From positions 1 to 64,000 of the forward strand of contig JAEUHR010000040.1 in the NCBI GenBank assembly GCA_016794425.1: a stretch of 64,000 bases of DNA, read 5' to 3'. A model generated the notes under the pieces. It was given only the letters and a program-made list of their open reading frames with translations, had not been told where the DNA came from and did no database searches. Shown piece by piece: positions 17,784 to 27,026 of this stretch. Origin of the DNA: Planctomycetota bacterium. GTDB taxonomy: Bacteria > Planctomycetota > UBA1135 > UBA2386. Both the position numbers and the translations under genes were made by a program. Position 1 is the stretch's first letter. Every line of letters starts with the position of its first letter.

Positions 17784-20364
17784 GCGGATCGGCGATCGCG
17801 GCGCCGGCCGCGAGGCCGGCCACCGCCGAGTGCGTGACCTGGAAGAACGGCCGGCCCGCGGCATCGGGCCCGCGGAACACCAGCGTCGCCGCCGCGACGC
17901 CGGCGCAGTGGCGGCGCAGCGCCGCGACCAGCTCGTCCTCGCGGCGCACCGGCACGTCGGCGCCGGCACGGCGCAGCACCAGCAGCACCGCGGTGCCTTC
18001 GAGCCGCGGTCGCAGCGCCTGCAGTTCGGCTTCGACGCGCTGCAGGTGCGCGGCATCGGTGCCGACCTCGACGCCGACCAGGCGCAGCGGCGGCGTGGCC
18101 GTGTCCTTCTGGCCGAGCAGCGTCACCAGCGGACCGGCCGGCGCCGACGGTTCGGGAACCTCGGGCTCGAGTGTCGGCAGGTCGTCGGCGGCTGGGACCG
18201 ACGCGGCCGGGGCCGACGGCGCGACCGGCGCCGCAGGCGACGGCGCAACCGGGGCTGCCACCGGTGCCGGCGCCGGCGGCGGCACGACGACCGGCGCGAT
18301 CGGCGCGGCGCCGGGCAGCGGCGGGTGCAGCTGCACCGGCTTACCGCCGGCGTCCAGCAGCACCTTCGCGGCCTTCTTGCCGACCAGGCCCTGCACCAGC
18401 CGCACGACGGCCGGCGACGTCGCTTCGGCGCCGGGCCAGTCGACGTGGATCGTCGCGGTCATCATGCCGCCGAGGCTGGCGAGCACGGTCGGCAGTTCGC
18501 GTTCGACCTGGCGCTCGACCATCGCCGCGTCGCCGCCCGGCGTCACCGGCAGGCGGCGGCTGAGGCCGGTCTTCTCGGGCTTGCCGAACAGCGGCGGGTG
18601 CACGACCACCGGCGCCGGGCCACCGAGCACGACCTTGCCGGCGCCGCGCGCGATCGCCGTGGCGACGATCGCCTCGGCAGCGGGCGACGGCTGCACGACG
18701 ACGGTCGCGCCGGCCGGAATCGCATCGGCCGCGAGTTCGCGCTGCAGCGCGCGCGTGACCTGGTCGGCGCCGCGCGCGTCGGCGGCGGCCTCGATGCGGA
18801 TCTCGTCGCCGACCTTGGTGACGTTCAGGAACGGCGGCAGCAGCACGTCGACCGTGCCGTGGTCGTCGACCTCGAGCCGCCGCGCGCCGGCCGCCGCGAT
18901 GCCGTCGTAGAGCGCCTTCAGCAGCGTGCGCGACACCGGCGCCGCGCCGGCGACCTGCACGCGCACGCTGGCGCCGCGGAAGCGGTCGCGCAGCGACGCC
19001 AGCCGGCGGTCGACGGCGCGCTGCAGTTCGACCGGCTTGCCGGCTTCGGTGTCGAGGCGCAGCGTCAGCTGGTCGCCGCTGGTGGTCAGGCTCGCGGGGT
19101 CCGGCAGCATCGGTTCGCGCTGCGCGCCGGCGACCGTGCAGGCCAGCGTCTTGGGCCGCAGCAGCGCCCCGAGTTCGTCGCGGCAGAACGTCTCCAGCTC
19201 GCCGTCGACCGTGGTGCCGGCGGGCCAGTCGACGACGACGTCGCGGCCGTCGGTGGCGCCGCGGTGGGCCGCCGCTTCGTGGCGGAACGCGGCCAGCAGC
19301 GCTGCCCGTTCGCGGCCGCCGGCGTCGACGCGCAGTGTGACCGCGGCGCCGTCGGTGCGCTCGAGCAGCGGCGGCCAGACGATGCGGTCGCCGTCGGCGG
19401 CGGCCAGCACGACGCGCGTCGCGCCGGCGTGGCGGCACGATTCGACGCAGGCCGCGACCACCGCAGCCGACAGCGGCCGCGCCGGCCGCACGGTCACCGA
19501 CTTGCCGCCGATCGCGCCGGCGTGCAGCGGCAGCACCGAGGCCAGCGCCCACAACGTCGTGCCGTCGTCGGCGGCCGGATCGATGCCGACCACGACGTCG
19601 CGCCCGGCCGGCGCCACGGTGATGCGGTCGGTCAGCTCGCGGTCGAACAGCAGCTTGCCGTCGACGGTCGCGCGCACCGCGCCCGCGTCGTGCAGCACCG
19701 CCGCGATCTGGTCGTGTACGTCGGTGCCGGCCGCAGCGCCGCGGAACGCGAACACGTAGCCCTTGCCGCGCGACGCCGCGATGCGCGGCAGGTGCTTGGT
19801 CAGTGCGGTGGTCAGGTCGCAGGCCTCGGTCGCGCCGGTCGCGACGTCGACGTGCACGGTGTCGCCTTCGCTGCGCACGTTGACGTCGACGGTCGGCAGC
19901 GCCCCTTCGAACACGGTCTCGTCGCCGTAGCCGCGCCGCACGACCGCGACCAGCGGCTTCAGCTCGCGCATCAGTTCGGCGACGCGCGTCTTGGCGGCGC
20001 TGCCGACGATCGCGTCGCCGGTGAACCGCACCAGCACCCGCTTGTGCCGCACGCCCTCGGCCTGCGCCGCGCGGCGCAGCGGCGCCACGACCGCGTCGGC
20101 AACCTGCTCCTTCGGCATCGCCGCGATCGTGACGGTCAGCGTGACGTGGAAGTTCGCTTCGACGGCCTTGGCGTCGACGCGCACCGGTCCGTCGTCGGCC
20201 GCTTCGAGCGGCTCGAGCACAGGCAGGTCGTCGGCGACCGGTTCCAGCGTCGGCAGGTCCGCCGCGTCGACCGGCTCCAGTTCCGGCAGGTCGGCGGCGA
20301 TGTCCTGTTGGGCCTTGGGGTCGGGACGCTTCTTCGGCAGGCCGCGGCGGTGCTTGGAACTCAT
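17773..20364 (-). CDS. Large repeat protein of unknown function (about seven 90-residue repeats)
   Basis: 863 residues with no signal peptide. The N-terminus is basic (MSSKHRRGLPKKRPDPKAQ), followed by an acidic linker with three DLPxLEP-type motifs; a fourth (DDLPTLEP) recurs after a Pro/Ala linker near residue 750. Residues about 75-720 divide into roughly seven degenerate units of 85-92 residues: a short strand, an amphipathic helix, a V-x-V strand, a second helix ending AGA or similar, then KVxLD and a closing PPL motif (WPPLLE, LPPFLN, HPPLFG, HPPLPG). The C-terminal domain of about 110 residues may be one more diverged unit. I do not recognise the family. The strand-helix-helix-strand pattern faintly recalls ExbD/TolR periplasmic domains, but that is only a resemblance. 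Confidence 0.7.
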   Translation of the reverse strand: MSSKHRRGLPKKRPDPKAQQDIAADLPELEPVDAADLPTLEPVADDLPVLEPLEAADDGPVRVDAKAVEANFHVTLTVTIAAMPKEQVADAVVAPLRRAAQAEGVRHKRVLVRFTGDAIVGSAAKTRVAELMRELKPLVAVVRRGYGDETVFEGALPTVDVNVRSEGDTVHVDVATGATEACDLTTALTKHLPRIAASRGKGYVFAFRGAAAGTDVHDQIAAVLHDAGAVRATVDGKLLFDRELTDRITVAPAGRDVVVGIDPAADDGTTLWALASVLPLHAGAIGGKSVTVRPARPLSAAVVAACVESCRHAGATRVVLAAADGDRIVWPPLLERTDGAAVTLRVDAGGRERAALLAAFRHEAAAHRGATDGRDVVVDWPAGTTVDGELETFCRDELGALLRPKTLACTVAGAQREPMLPDPASLTTSGDQLTLRLDTEAGKPVELQRAVDRRLASLRDRFRGASVRVQVAGAAPVSRTLLKALYDGIAAAGARRLEVDDHGTVDVLLPPFLNVTKVGDEIRIEAAADARGADQVTRALQRELAADAIPAGATVVVQPSPAAEAIVATAIARGAGKVVLGGPAPVVVHPPLFGKPEKTGLSRRLPVTPGGDAAMVERQVERELPTVLASLGGMMTATIHVDWPGAEATSPAVVRLVQGLVGKKAAKVLLDAGGKPVQLHPPLPGAAPIAPVVVPPPAPAPVAAPVAPSPAAPVAPSAPAASVPAADDLPTLEPEVPEPSAPAGPLVTLLGQKDTATPPLRLVGVEVGTDAAHLQRVEAELQALRPRLEGTAVLLVLRRAGADVPVRREDELVAALRRHCAGVAAATLVFRGPDAAGRPFFQVTHSAVAGLAAGAAIADPRPR

Positions 20365-20487
20365 CGGGGTCGTGGCGATGGGGAGTGCGGCCCCGCAGCC
20401 TAGCGGTGCACCCCCCGCCACCAAAGCCCGACCGCCCGGTCCGCCCGGCAGCGCATCGCTGCGCGACCGCCGCGCGCCGCGCCGACC

Positions 20488-22851
20488 TCAGTTGCCCATC
20501 GTCATGCGAATCGCATTCGACGCGGCCCAACCCTCGCCGGCGGCCCCCGGGTCCCACGGGATCCAAGCCTGCCAGTAGGTCCTCGCGCCGTAGAGCGTGA
20601 CGTCGGGCGGGATCGCGACCGGCAGCACGGCCTGGCCGAGCGCCGACGTCGTGAACGTGCCGAGCACCAGCGGCTCGGCCCAGACGATGCCGCCGTCGAA
20701 CGGGATCGCGGTCTGGTTCTGGCCCCAGATCGTCAGGCCGACCCAGTTCGGGTAGGCGTTGGCGACGTTGACGGTCCAGGTCGACGGCACGTACGGCAGC
20801 GTCGCCGACAGCGCCGGCACGCCGTTCTGCCCGGGCTTGCCGCTGCCGTAGCTGGCGACCGACGCGAGCGCGAAGCCGCCGTCCAGCATGCCGGTCGCGC
20901 ACAACGCGAACCCGCACGGCCCCTGCGGCACCGCGGTGCCGACGACCTGGATCGTCCAGGTGCCCGCAGCCGGCAGCTGCACGGCGACGCGTTCGACGTT
21001 GTTCTTGGCGTCGGCGGTGCCGCCGGTCGCCGACCAGCCGCTCGCGAACACGTTGCCGCGGTAGACGGTGCCGTTCGGCGCGGTCACGAGGAGGTCGAGG
21101 TTGTCGACCACCGGGTTGCTGGCGTTGACGGTGCCCGGGTAGTCCGTGAACGCGAGCGTGATCTCGAGCGGCCGCAGGAACGACGTCACGTCGACCTGGA
21201 AGCTGCGCGAGCCGCCGGCCACGAGGCCGTTGGCGCGGCGCGCGTCGACGACCCACATGCGGCCGAGGTCGCCGGGGAAGTACAGCGACTCGTCGAGCAC
21301 GATCGAGCCCCAGCCTTCGCCGTCACTCGGATAGCCGGCGACACCGGTCATGTCCTTGCAGGTGTTGATCAGCACCGCCTTCAGCAGCGCGCCGCTCGGC
21401 GTGTGCGAGTCGTCGGGGTTCGCGGCGCCGGACGGATAGAAGCCGTCGACGAAGTACTGCCGGATCAGCGCCGCCGCGCCGGCGGCCGCCGGGCAGGCCA
21501 TGCTGGTGCCGGTCAGCGTCGTGCCGCCGCACGAACCGGTGCTGGCCGAGTTCAGGCTGCACCCGGGCGCGAACAGGTCGGGCTTGCGGCGCCCGTCGGC
21601 CGTCGGCCCGGCGCCGCCGCTGCAGACCGAACCGGTGCCGGTGCCGTTGGTGGTGTTGCCGACCGCGACCAGGTTCTTCGCGTTCTCGGGATTGCGCAGC
21701 GTCGTCAGGTTGGTCTCGGCGAACAGCACGAGGCTGTCCTCGTTGTTCCACGAGAACAGGTCGATCGCGTTGCAGTGCGTGTTGTAGGCCGTGGTGCCGT
21801 CGTTGCCCCACGAGTTGGTGTGGATGCGCGCGCCGTTGCTGCGGTGCGTGGCCGCGAACGTCGCCCAGCCGCTGGTCGTGTAGTTGCTGCTGTGCGCGAT
21901 GCGCGCCGCCCAGGCGATGCCGCGGCGAGTGGTCGAGCCGTTGACCGGGAACGAATCGCCGACCGCGGTGCCGGCCGTGTGCGTGCCGTGCGAGTCGCTC
22001 GAACCCGTGCCGGAGCTGTAGACGATCTTGCGGTGGTTCGGTCCGATCGCGTTGGCCGGGTCGCTGAAGTAGCACGACGTGGTCGCGATGCGGCCGTCCA
22101 TGTGGCCGATGATCTGGCCCTCGCCGTGCAGGCCGCGATCCCAGATCGTGCGGCTGTTGCTGACGCCGGTCTGGATCGTCCACGTCATCGTGTCGTTGCG
22201 CGGCATCGCGATGCCCTCGCGCTCGACCCACTGCACGTCGGCGCACTGCGCCAGCGCGAGCAGGCCGCCCGGACCCGGCCTCACGATCAGCAGTTCGCGG
22301 TCGATCGCGTCGTGCGCCTCGTCGACGGCTGCGCCGGTCGCTTCGACCTGCGCGCGCAGTTCGTGCAGCTTCACGCCCTGGAAGCCGAGCACCGCGTAGC
22401 GTGCGGCCGCGTGCGGCTGCAGCAGTTCGGGCTCGATGCGCCAGGCGGGGTGCAGCGGCTGCGACCACACCGCGAGGCCGAGCGCGACCGCGCGCTGCAC
22501 GGCCGCACCGCTAGCCCGCACGAAGAACGCGTGGTTCGGCACGTAGTCGAGCAGCTCGAGCCCGGCGGCGACGAGCGTCTGCTTCTGCGCCTCGGTCACC
22601 GGCGGCCGCAACTGCACGACGAAGTAGCCGCGCGCGTCGGCGGCCGGCGGCGCCGCGGTCCACTCGGCCGGCAACACCGGCAACGGACCCGCGGTGTCGA
22701 ACTCGGCGAACTTCAGCGACAGCCAGCGCGCCAGTTCGGCGCGGCGGTTCGCTTCGGCCCATCCGAGCGCGGGCGCACCGTGGGCCTGCGCCGCGATCGG
22801 CGCGAGCAGGAACAACAGGGCCGCAGCAGCGCGGCCGGCAGGGATCAACAT
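20488..22851 (-). CDS. Secreted subtilisin-like serine peptidase (S8)
   Basis: 787 residues with a signal peptide (MLIPAGRAAAALLFLLAPIAAQA). An inhibitor-like propeptide region (about 65-210) precedes the S8 catalytic domain: an Asp region near GQIIGHMDGRIA, the His motif DSHGTHTAGTA, and the Ser motif GTSMACPAAAGAAAL (Ser450). A P-domain-like beta-sandwich follows (LEITLAFTDYPGT, DNLDLLVTAPNG). The last 120 residues, from YGSGKPGQNGVPALS to SNAIRMTMGN, resemble the C-terminal domain of the RCC1-repeat protein nearby. It is likely an extracellular protease. Confidence 0.92.
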   Translation of the reverse strand: MLIPAGRAAAALLFLLAPIAAQAHGAPALGWAEANRRAELARWLSLKFAEFDTAGPLPVLPAEWTAAPPAADARGYFVVQLRPPVTEAQKQTLVAAGLELLDYVPNHAFFVRASGAAVQRAVALGLAVWSQPLHPAWRIEPELLQPHAAARYAVLGFQGVKLHELRAQVEATGAAVDEAHDAIDRELLIVRPGPGGLLALAQCADVQWVEREGIAMPRNDTMTWTIQTGVSNSRTIWDRGLHGEGQIIGHMDGRIATTSCYFSDPANAIGPNHRKIVYSSGTGSSDSHGTHTAGTAVGDSFPVNGSTTRRGIAWAARIAHSSNYTTSGWATFAATHRSNGARIHTNSWGNDGTTAYNTHCNAIDLFSWNNEDSLVLFAETNLTTLRNPENAKNLVAVGNTTNGTGTGSVCSGGAGPTADGRRKPDLFAPGCSLNSASTGSCGGTTLTGTSMACPAAAGAAALIRQYFVDGFYPSGAANPDDSHTPSGALLKAVLINTCKDMTGVAGYPSDGEGWGSIVLDESLYFPGDLGRMWVVDARRANGLVAGGSRSFQVDVTSFLRPLEITLAFTDYPGTVNASNPVVDNLDLLVTAPNGTVYRGNVFASGWSATGGTADAKNNVERVAVQLPAAGTWTIQVVGTAVPQGPCGFALCATGMLDGGFALASVASYGSGKPGQNGVPALSATLPYVPSTWTVNVANAYPNWVGLTIWGQNQTAIPFDGGIVWAEPLVLGTFTTSALGQAVLPVAIPPDVTLYGARTYWQAWIPWDPGAAGEGWAASNAIRMTMGN

Positions 22852-22912
22852 GGCAACGAGGGAGGTGTCGCGGGCAGGCCAGGGCAGGATACCCGGGCCG
22901 CCGGCCGCGCGG

Positions 22913-23968
22913 TCACGGTTCCTCGTACTGCTTGCGCTCGGCCGCGGTCGGCTCGCGCCAGGGCCGCACGACCCGGAAGCCTATGTGCTGCGCGTCGGTC
23001 AGGTACCACCAGCTCTTCGGGATCTGCGGATCGCGCTCGTTCCATTCCGGGACGGAAGGTTCGCGCGCGGCCGACCGCAGCGCCGGCGCCGCGTCGCGCC
23101 AGCTGCCGCCGCGCACCGTGTGCGGGAAGCGCACCGGCCGCCCGCTCGCATCGCGGCCGGGCGGCAGGTACGGCGCGCGGCGCGGCGCCGCACCGTGGGC
23201 CTCGGCGTAGGCGTCCGCCAGATAGGCGTCGGCGACCCACTCGGCGACGTTGCCGTGCAGGTCGCACAGGCCCCACGCATTGGCCGGCTTGGTGCCGACC
23301 TTCTGGTAGGCCGGGACCGGCTTGGCGCCGCGCTCGAGTTCGCGCGCGCTGTTGCCGCCAAACCACGCGAACTCGCCGAGCCGCGCCGGATCGTCGCCGA
23401 ACGCGTAGGCCGTCGCGGCGCCGGCGCGGCACGCGTACTCCCATTCGGCCTCGGTCGGCAGGCGATGGAAGCGGCCGGTCTGGTCGCTGAGCCACTTGCA
23501 GTACTGGCGCGCCGCCACGTGCGACATGCCGATCGCCGGATAGCCGTCACGGCCCATCTGGAACGTCATGTCGACGTACGGCGGCGTCGGCCGCGCGATG
23601 CCGTCGGGGCGCTTGCTCTGCGGCCGTTCGGTGTCGGTGTTCCAGAGGTCGTACTCGGCCCAGGTGACCTCGCAGCGCCCCATCCAGAACGGCTCGACCT
23701 CGACCTCGATCGGCGGCCCTTCGTCGTCGTCGCGGCCCGGCTCGTCGGCGGGGCTGCCCATGCGGAACCGGCCGCCGGCGACCGGCACCATGTCGAACGC
23801 GACCTCGCTGCGCGGCATCGTCTGGCGGTAGGCCGTGAACTCGCCGACGCCCGGCTGCGGACCCTGCGGCTCGGCCGGCGCGCGCGCCGCGGATGCGGCT
23901 GCGGGCGCTGCATTGGCACCGCCGCAGGCAGCGGTCGCGAGCAGCAGCGCCGCCGCCGCGGCGGTCAT
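22913..23968 (-). CDS. FGE-sulfatase (SUMF1-like) domain lipoprotein
   Basis: 351 residues with a lipoprotein signal (MTAAAAALLLATAACGG). Residues about 55-335 carry the formylglycine-generating-enzyme fold: MVPVAGGRFRMGSP, VEPFWMGRCEVTWAEYD, YPAIGMSHVAARQYCKWLS, RLPTEAEWEYACRAG, WGLCDLHGNVAEWVADAY, TVRGGSWRD and IGFRVVR. True FGEs oxidise a sulfatase Cys, but many bacterial members are carbohydrate-binding or signalling proteins, and I see no sulfatase gene nearby, so the catalytic role is open. An upstream in-frame ATG at 24022 is possible; I chose 23968 for the signal peptide. Confidence 0.87.
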   Translation of the reverse strand: MTAAAAALLLATAACGGANAAPAAASAARAPAEPQGPQPGVGEFTAYRQTMPRSEVAFDMVPVAGGRFRMGSPADEPGRDDDEGPPIEVEVEPFWMGRCEVTWAEYDLWNTDTERPQSKRPDGIARPTPPYVDMTFQMGRDGYPAIGMSHVAARQYCKWLSDQTGRFHRLPTEAEWEYACRAGAATAYAFGDDPARLGEFAWFGGNSARELERGAKPVPAYQKVGTKPANAWGLCDLHGNVAEWVADAYLADAYAEAHGAAPRRAPYLPPGRDASGRPVRFPHTVRGGSWRDAAPALRSAAREPSVPEWNERDPQIPKSWWYLTDAQHIGFRVVRPWREPTAAERKQYEEP

Positions 23969-24052
23969 GGTCGCGGGCCTCTGGTTCGGCCGATGCGGAT
24001 CGAACGTTCGAGACGGCAGCACGCGCGGCAGCGTAGCGCGGCGCTCTGGTGG

Positions 24053-26275
24053 TCAGCCACCGATCCGTCCGGCAGCCGCCGCCGAGACGACGCCGCCGAA
24101 CGCGTTCGCGTTCGGATCGAGCACCCACGCCTGGTGGTGGAACTGCACCCCGACCAACGCCGGCAGGAACGGAATCGGCAGCACGATCTGGCCGCGGCCG
24201 CCGGTGCCCGCGAGCGGCACCAGCGCATCGAGCGAGACGTGCAGATGGCATCCCGGCATGCCGACAGCCGTCAGCGGCACCGGTGTCGGCAACCGCTGCC
24301 AGCCGAACACCACGACCGCGAGGTCGAGTGGCAACTGGTCGATCTGCACGGCCAGCGTCTTGCCGATCTGTGGCGTGTCGCGCGGCACCAACGACGCCGC
24401 CGGCAGCGTGCCGGCGCAGCCGGGCGCGAACGTCGTGTAGGTGCTCTTGTGGCCGACCAGCCCGATGCTGATCAGGTCGCCGCCGTCGACGTCCAAGTAC
24501 GATGTCTTGGAGTCGGTTGGCGGCACGACGTGTACCGGCACCCATCCCGGGTGAATCGTGCCCCAGCTGTAGGCTTCGCCATCGGAGCTTCGCCCCACGA
24601 AATGCATGTCGCCTCCAGCTACCTGCACGAAGTACACGCCGGCCGGCAGCGTCGGCTGCGGCACCCAGAATGCACCGGGCACCGAGCCCCACTCCGCAAG
24701 CGTGCCGTCGGAACGCAGGGCCGCGGCTGACACTCGGGTCGCCGTCACGCTGGTGTAGGTGAGGCCCGGCGGCAGCGGCGGCACGTTCTGCAAGAGGTTG
24801 TAGGTGGAGCCACAAACCACGATCTGCCCGTCCGAACGCAGGAGCAAGGTGTTTCGCTCGCTGGCGGCGACATCGACGTAAGCCAGCCCCACCGGCAGGG
24901 GCGGGAGGTTGCACTGGCCGGACTGGTTGGCGCCCCAGGCCATTGCCACGCCGTCAGACCGAATCGCAACGGTGTGGCCGAGGCCCACGGCGCCGCGCAC
25001 ATAGGTGGTTCCAGGCGGCGTCAGCGGCACATTGCACTGAGCGGCGCTATTGTCACCCCACACGAGAAGGCGACCATCGGAGCGCAGAGCCAACGAGTTG
25101 GCCCAGGACGCGTCAACGGCGGTGTAATTCATGCCGGCGGGCAGTGGCGGCGTGGAGAGTTGCCCGTAGGCAGACGACCCGAAGCTGTCGATCGTACCGT
25201 TCGACCGCAGAGCGAGATAGTGCGCACCGCCGGTCGCGACATCGATGTAGCGCTCGGATTGTGGCAATGGCGCAGGCAGTTCACCTCTTCCAAGGCTGCC
25301 GCTGCCCCACACGCACAACTTGTCGTCCGAACGCAGCGCCACTGTGTGCGCAGATCCGGCGGCAATGCGCTTCCAGTGCATTCCCGGGGGTGGCACCTGC
25401 GGGTTGCTCTGCCCCAGGCCATTGTCGCCCCATGCCACCAGCGTGCCATCGGAGCGCACCGCGACACTGTGCGCGGTCCCAGCAGCGATGTCGATGTAGC
25501 GCACGCCGACGGGAGGCGTCGGAACATTGCACTCACCGAGCAGATTCCGGCCCCACGACACCACGCTGCCGTCGTCCAGCAAGGCCAGCGTGTGCCACAC
25601 CCCCACCGATATCTCCATCACTCGTTTGCCCACTGGGATCGGCGGCAGGCTGGTTTGGCCGTACGTGTTGAGACCCCAGGCGCGGAGTGTCCCATCTGAC
25701 ACCAAACCCACTCCGAACGAATCACCGCCCTCGACCTCCAGGTAGCGGAGGCCAACCGGGAGTACCGGCACATTCAACTGCCCCCCCTGGTTGTTGCCCC
25801 AAGCGGTCACGGTACCATTGGCATGCAGTGCGAAAGCGAACGCACCACCGGCATCCACCTTCACCCATGGATTGCCGCCGACTGGCTGCGGTGGTGGCGT
25901 CAACGGTGCACCGATACCCCACTGCACCAGCGTGCCATCAGACCGCAGCCCCACACACATGTAGCCCAGCGAGAAGGAGACGTACTTCATGCCCGGAGGC
26001 AGGGCCGGCACGCCGTACGCAGTGTAGTTGGAGCCTCGCACATGGATTGTTCCGTCGGCAAGCGCTACTCCGGTCGCATCGACATAGGCATCTATGTCGA
26101 CCACGGAGCCCTGCGATACGATCGTGTCGAACCAGGCGGCGTCCCAGCAACGCACCGTGCTGGGCACCGCCATCTGCGCGCCGAGCGGCGCGCAGATGGC
26201 AGCCACAGCCTTCACGGCGGCCGCAACGAACCTTGGCGCGCCAGTCGGCCGACAAGAACGGGTGCGATGGCTCAT
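24053..26275 (-). CDS. Secreted RCC1-repeat (beta-propeller) protein
   Basis: 740 residues. After an N-terminal export-like stretch (APRFVAAAVKAVAAICAPLGAQ), residues about 60-610 contain about twelve RCC1-type repeats of roughly 46 residues, each built on a GxxHTVALRSDGTLVAWG-like core followed by GQ.NVPPLPPG, forecasting one or two seven-bladed propellers. The last 125 residues (FAPGCAGTLPAASLVPRD onward) are the C-terminal domain shared with the subtilase. GC content, especially at third codon positions, is lower than in neighbouring genes, which suggests a different history. The function is probably surface display or ligand binding; no enzyme motif is seen. Confidence 0.85.
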   Translation of the reverse strand: MSHRTRSCRPTGAPRFVAAAVKAVAAICAPLGAQMAVPSTVRCWDAAWFDTIVSQGSVVDIDAYVDATGVALADGTIHVRGSNYTAYGVPALPPGMKYVSFSLGYMCVGLRSDGTLVQWGIGAPLTPPPQPVGGNPWVKVDAGGAFAFALHANGTVTAWGNNQGGQLNVPVLPVGLRYLEVEGGDSFGVGLVSDGTLRAWGLNTYGQTSLPPIPVGKRVMEISVGVWHTLALLDDGSVVSWGRNLLGECNVPTPPVGVRYIDIAAGTAHSVAVRSDGTLVAWGDNGLGQSNPQVPPPGMHWKRIAAGSAHTVALRSDDKLCVWGSGSLGRGELPAPLPQSERYIDVATGGAHYLALRSNGTIDSFGSSAYGQLSTPPLPAGMNYTAVDASWANSLALRSDGRLLVWGDNSAAQCNVPLTPPGTTYVRGAVGLGHTVAIRSDGVAMAWGANQSGQCNLPPLPVGLAYVDVAASERNTLLLRSDGQIVVCGSTYNLLQNVPPLPPGLTYTSVTATRVSAAALRSDGTLAEWGSVPGAFWVPQPTLPAGVYFVQVAGGDMHFVGRSSDGEAYSWGTIHPGWVPVHVVPPTDSKTSYLDVDGGDLISIGLVGHKSTYTTFAPGCAGTLPAASLVPRDTPQIGKTLAVQIDQLPLDLAVVVFGWQRLPTPVPLTAVGMPGCHLHVSLDALVPLAGTGGRGQIVLPIPFLPALVGVQFHHQAWVLDPNANAFGGVVSAAAAGRIGG

Positions 26276-27026
26276 GCTCTCCTCGACTACAGGTTGAAGA
26301 CCAGCGCCGGCGTCGCCTCAATCGTCAGGTCCGGACCAGGGCACGGCGTGCCGGTGAGTGAGTGAGTGAGTGAGTGACGAGCATCGTGCGTCTCCTTGGA
26401 GGATCGGATCCCCTGATCCAATCGCCACGCTACCCCGACTGGACGCGCCGTCAACCGGGCCCACGCGCCCACGGCTTTGACCCATTGTTCGAACCAGTCG
26501 CCACACCCCGCCGCGCCGGGCCGACGGGGATGACCGCGCCGCCAACTCCCGGCCACGCCGAGCCTTCGCGTTCGCCAGGATCAGATCCCATCCCGCCGAC
26601 CGACCCACCCAACCACCCGTGCACCCCATCCGCGCTGTTCCACGCCTTGCTGGTGACGCCCGGCGGACGCGCGATCGCGCACCGGTTGGTATCCTGCGCC
26701 GCGCCTACCGCGACATCGCACGCGCGGTGCTCAGCGCACCGACGCTCGCTGCCGTGTTCGCCGACTGACGGCTGTCGGCGGACAACCGTTCGACGGAGCC
26801 ACGGACAGTCACACTCCGAAGTCCGCGCCAGGTCCACGCCCTCCGAACTGCTCCGCTTCGGCCCGTTCCCGGTCGACACCTACCGCCCCCGGCAGGCGGC
26901 CTCGCACCATGGCCGCGCACGACAGCCCCCGTCCCACCACCGACGAATTCCCGGCCGCCGCCTTACGCGCCGCCACGGCAGCGGTCTGACGCCGAGCCCC
27001 CTGCCTGTCCCGACCACGGAGCCACG
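26276..27026. other. 750-nt spacer without a convincing gene
   Basis: Apart from the GTGA microsatellite I find no supported gene. Open frames exist on both strands, but they encode Pro/Arg/Ser-rich sequence without family features. One short plus-strand stretch (about 26616-26768, ending LRRAYRDIARAVLSAPTLAA before a TGA) has helix-like composition and could be a gene remnant. The spacer should carry promoters for the RCC1 gene (minus) and the selenoprotein candidate (plus). Confidence 0.5.
26354..26377. repeat. Tetranucleotide microsatellite (GTGA)x6
   Basis: Six perfect GTGA units in 24 nt, 78 nt upstream of the RCC1-repeat protein start and outside any supported gene. Tetranucleotide repeats of this kind can change copy number by slippage and alter promoter or leader spacing. 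Confidence 0.9.

Noticed and set aside
26486..26498. GTTCGAACC resembling a tRNA T-loop
   Set aside because: No acceptor stem, anticodon arm or D-arm can be built around it on either strand.
26616..26768. Short helix-like frame (about 49 residues) in the spacer
   Set aside because: Composition is gene-like only at its end; no ribosome site and no recognised homologue. At most a remnant.
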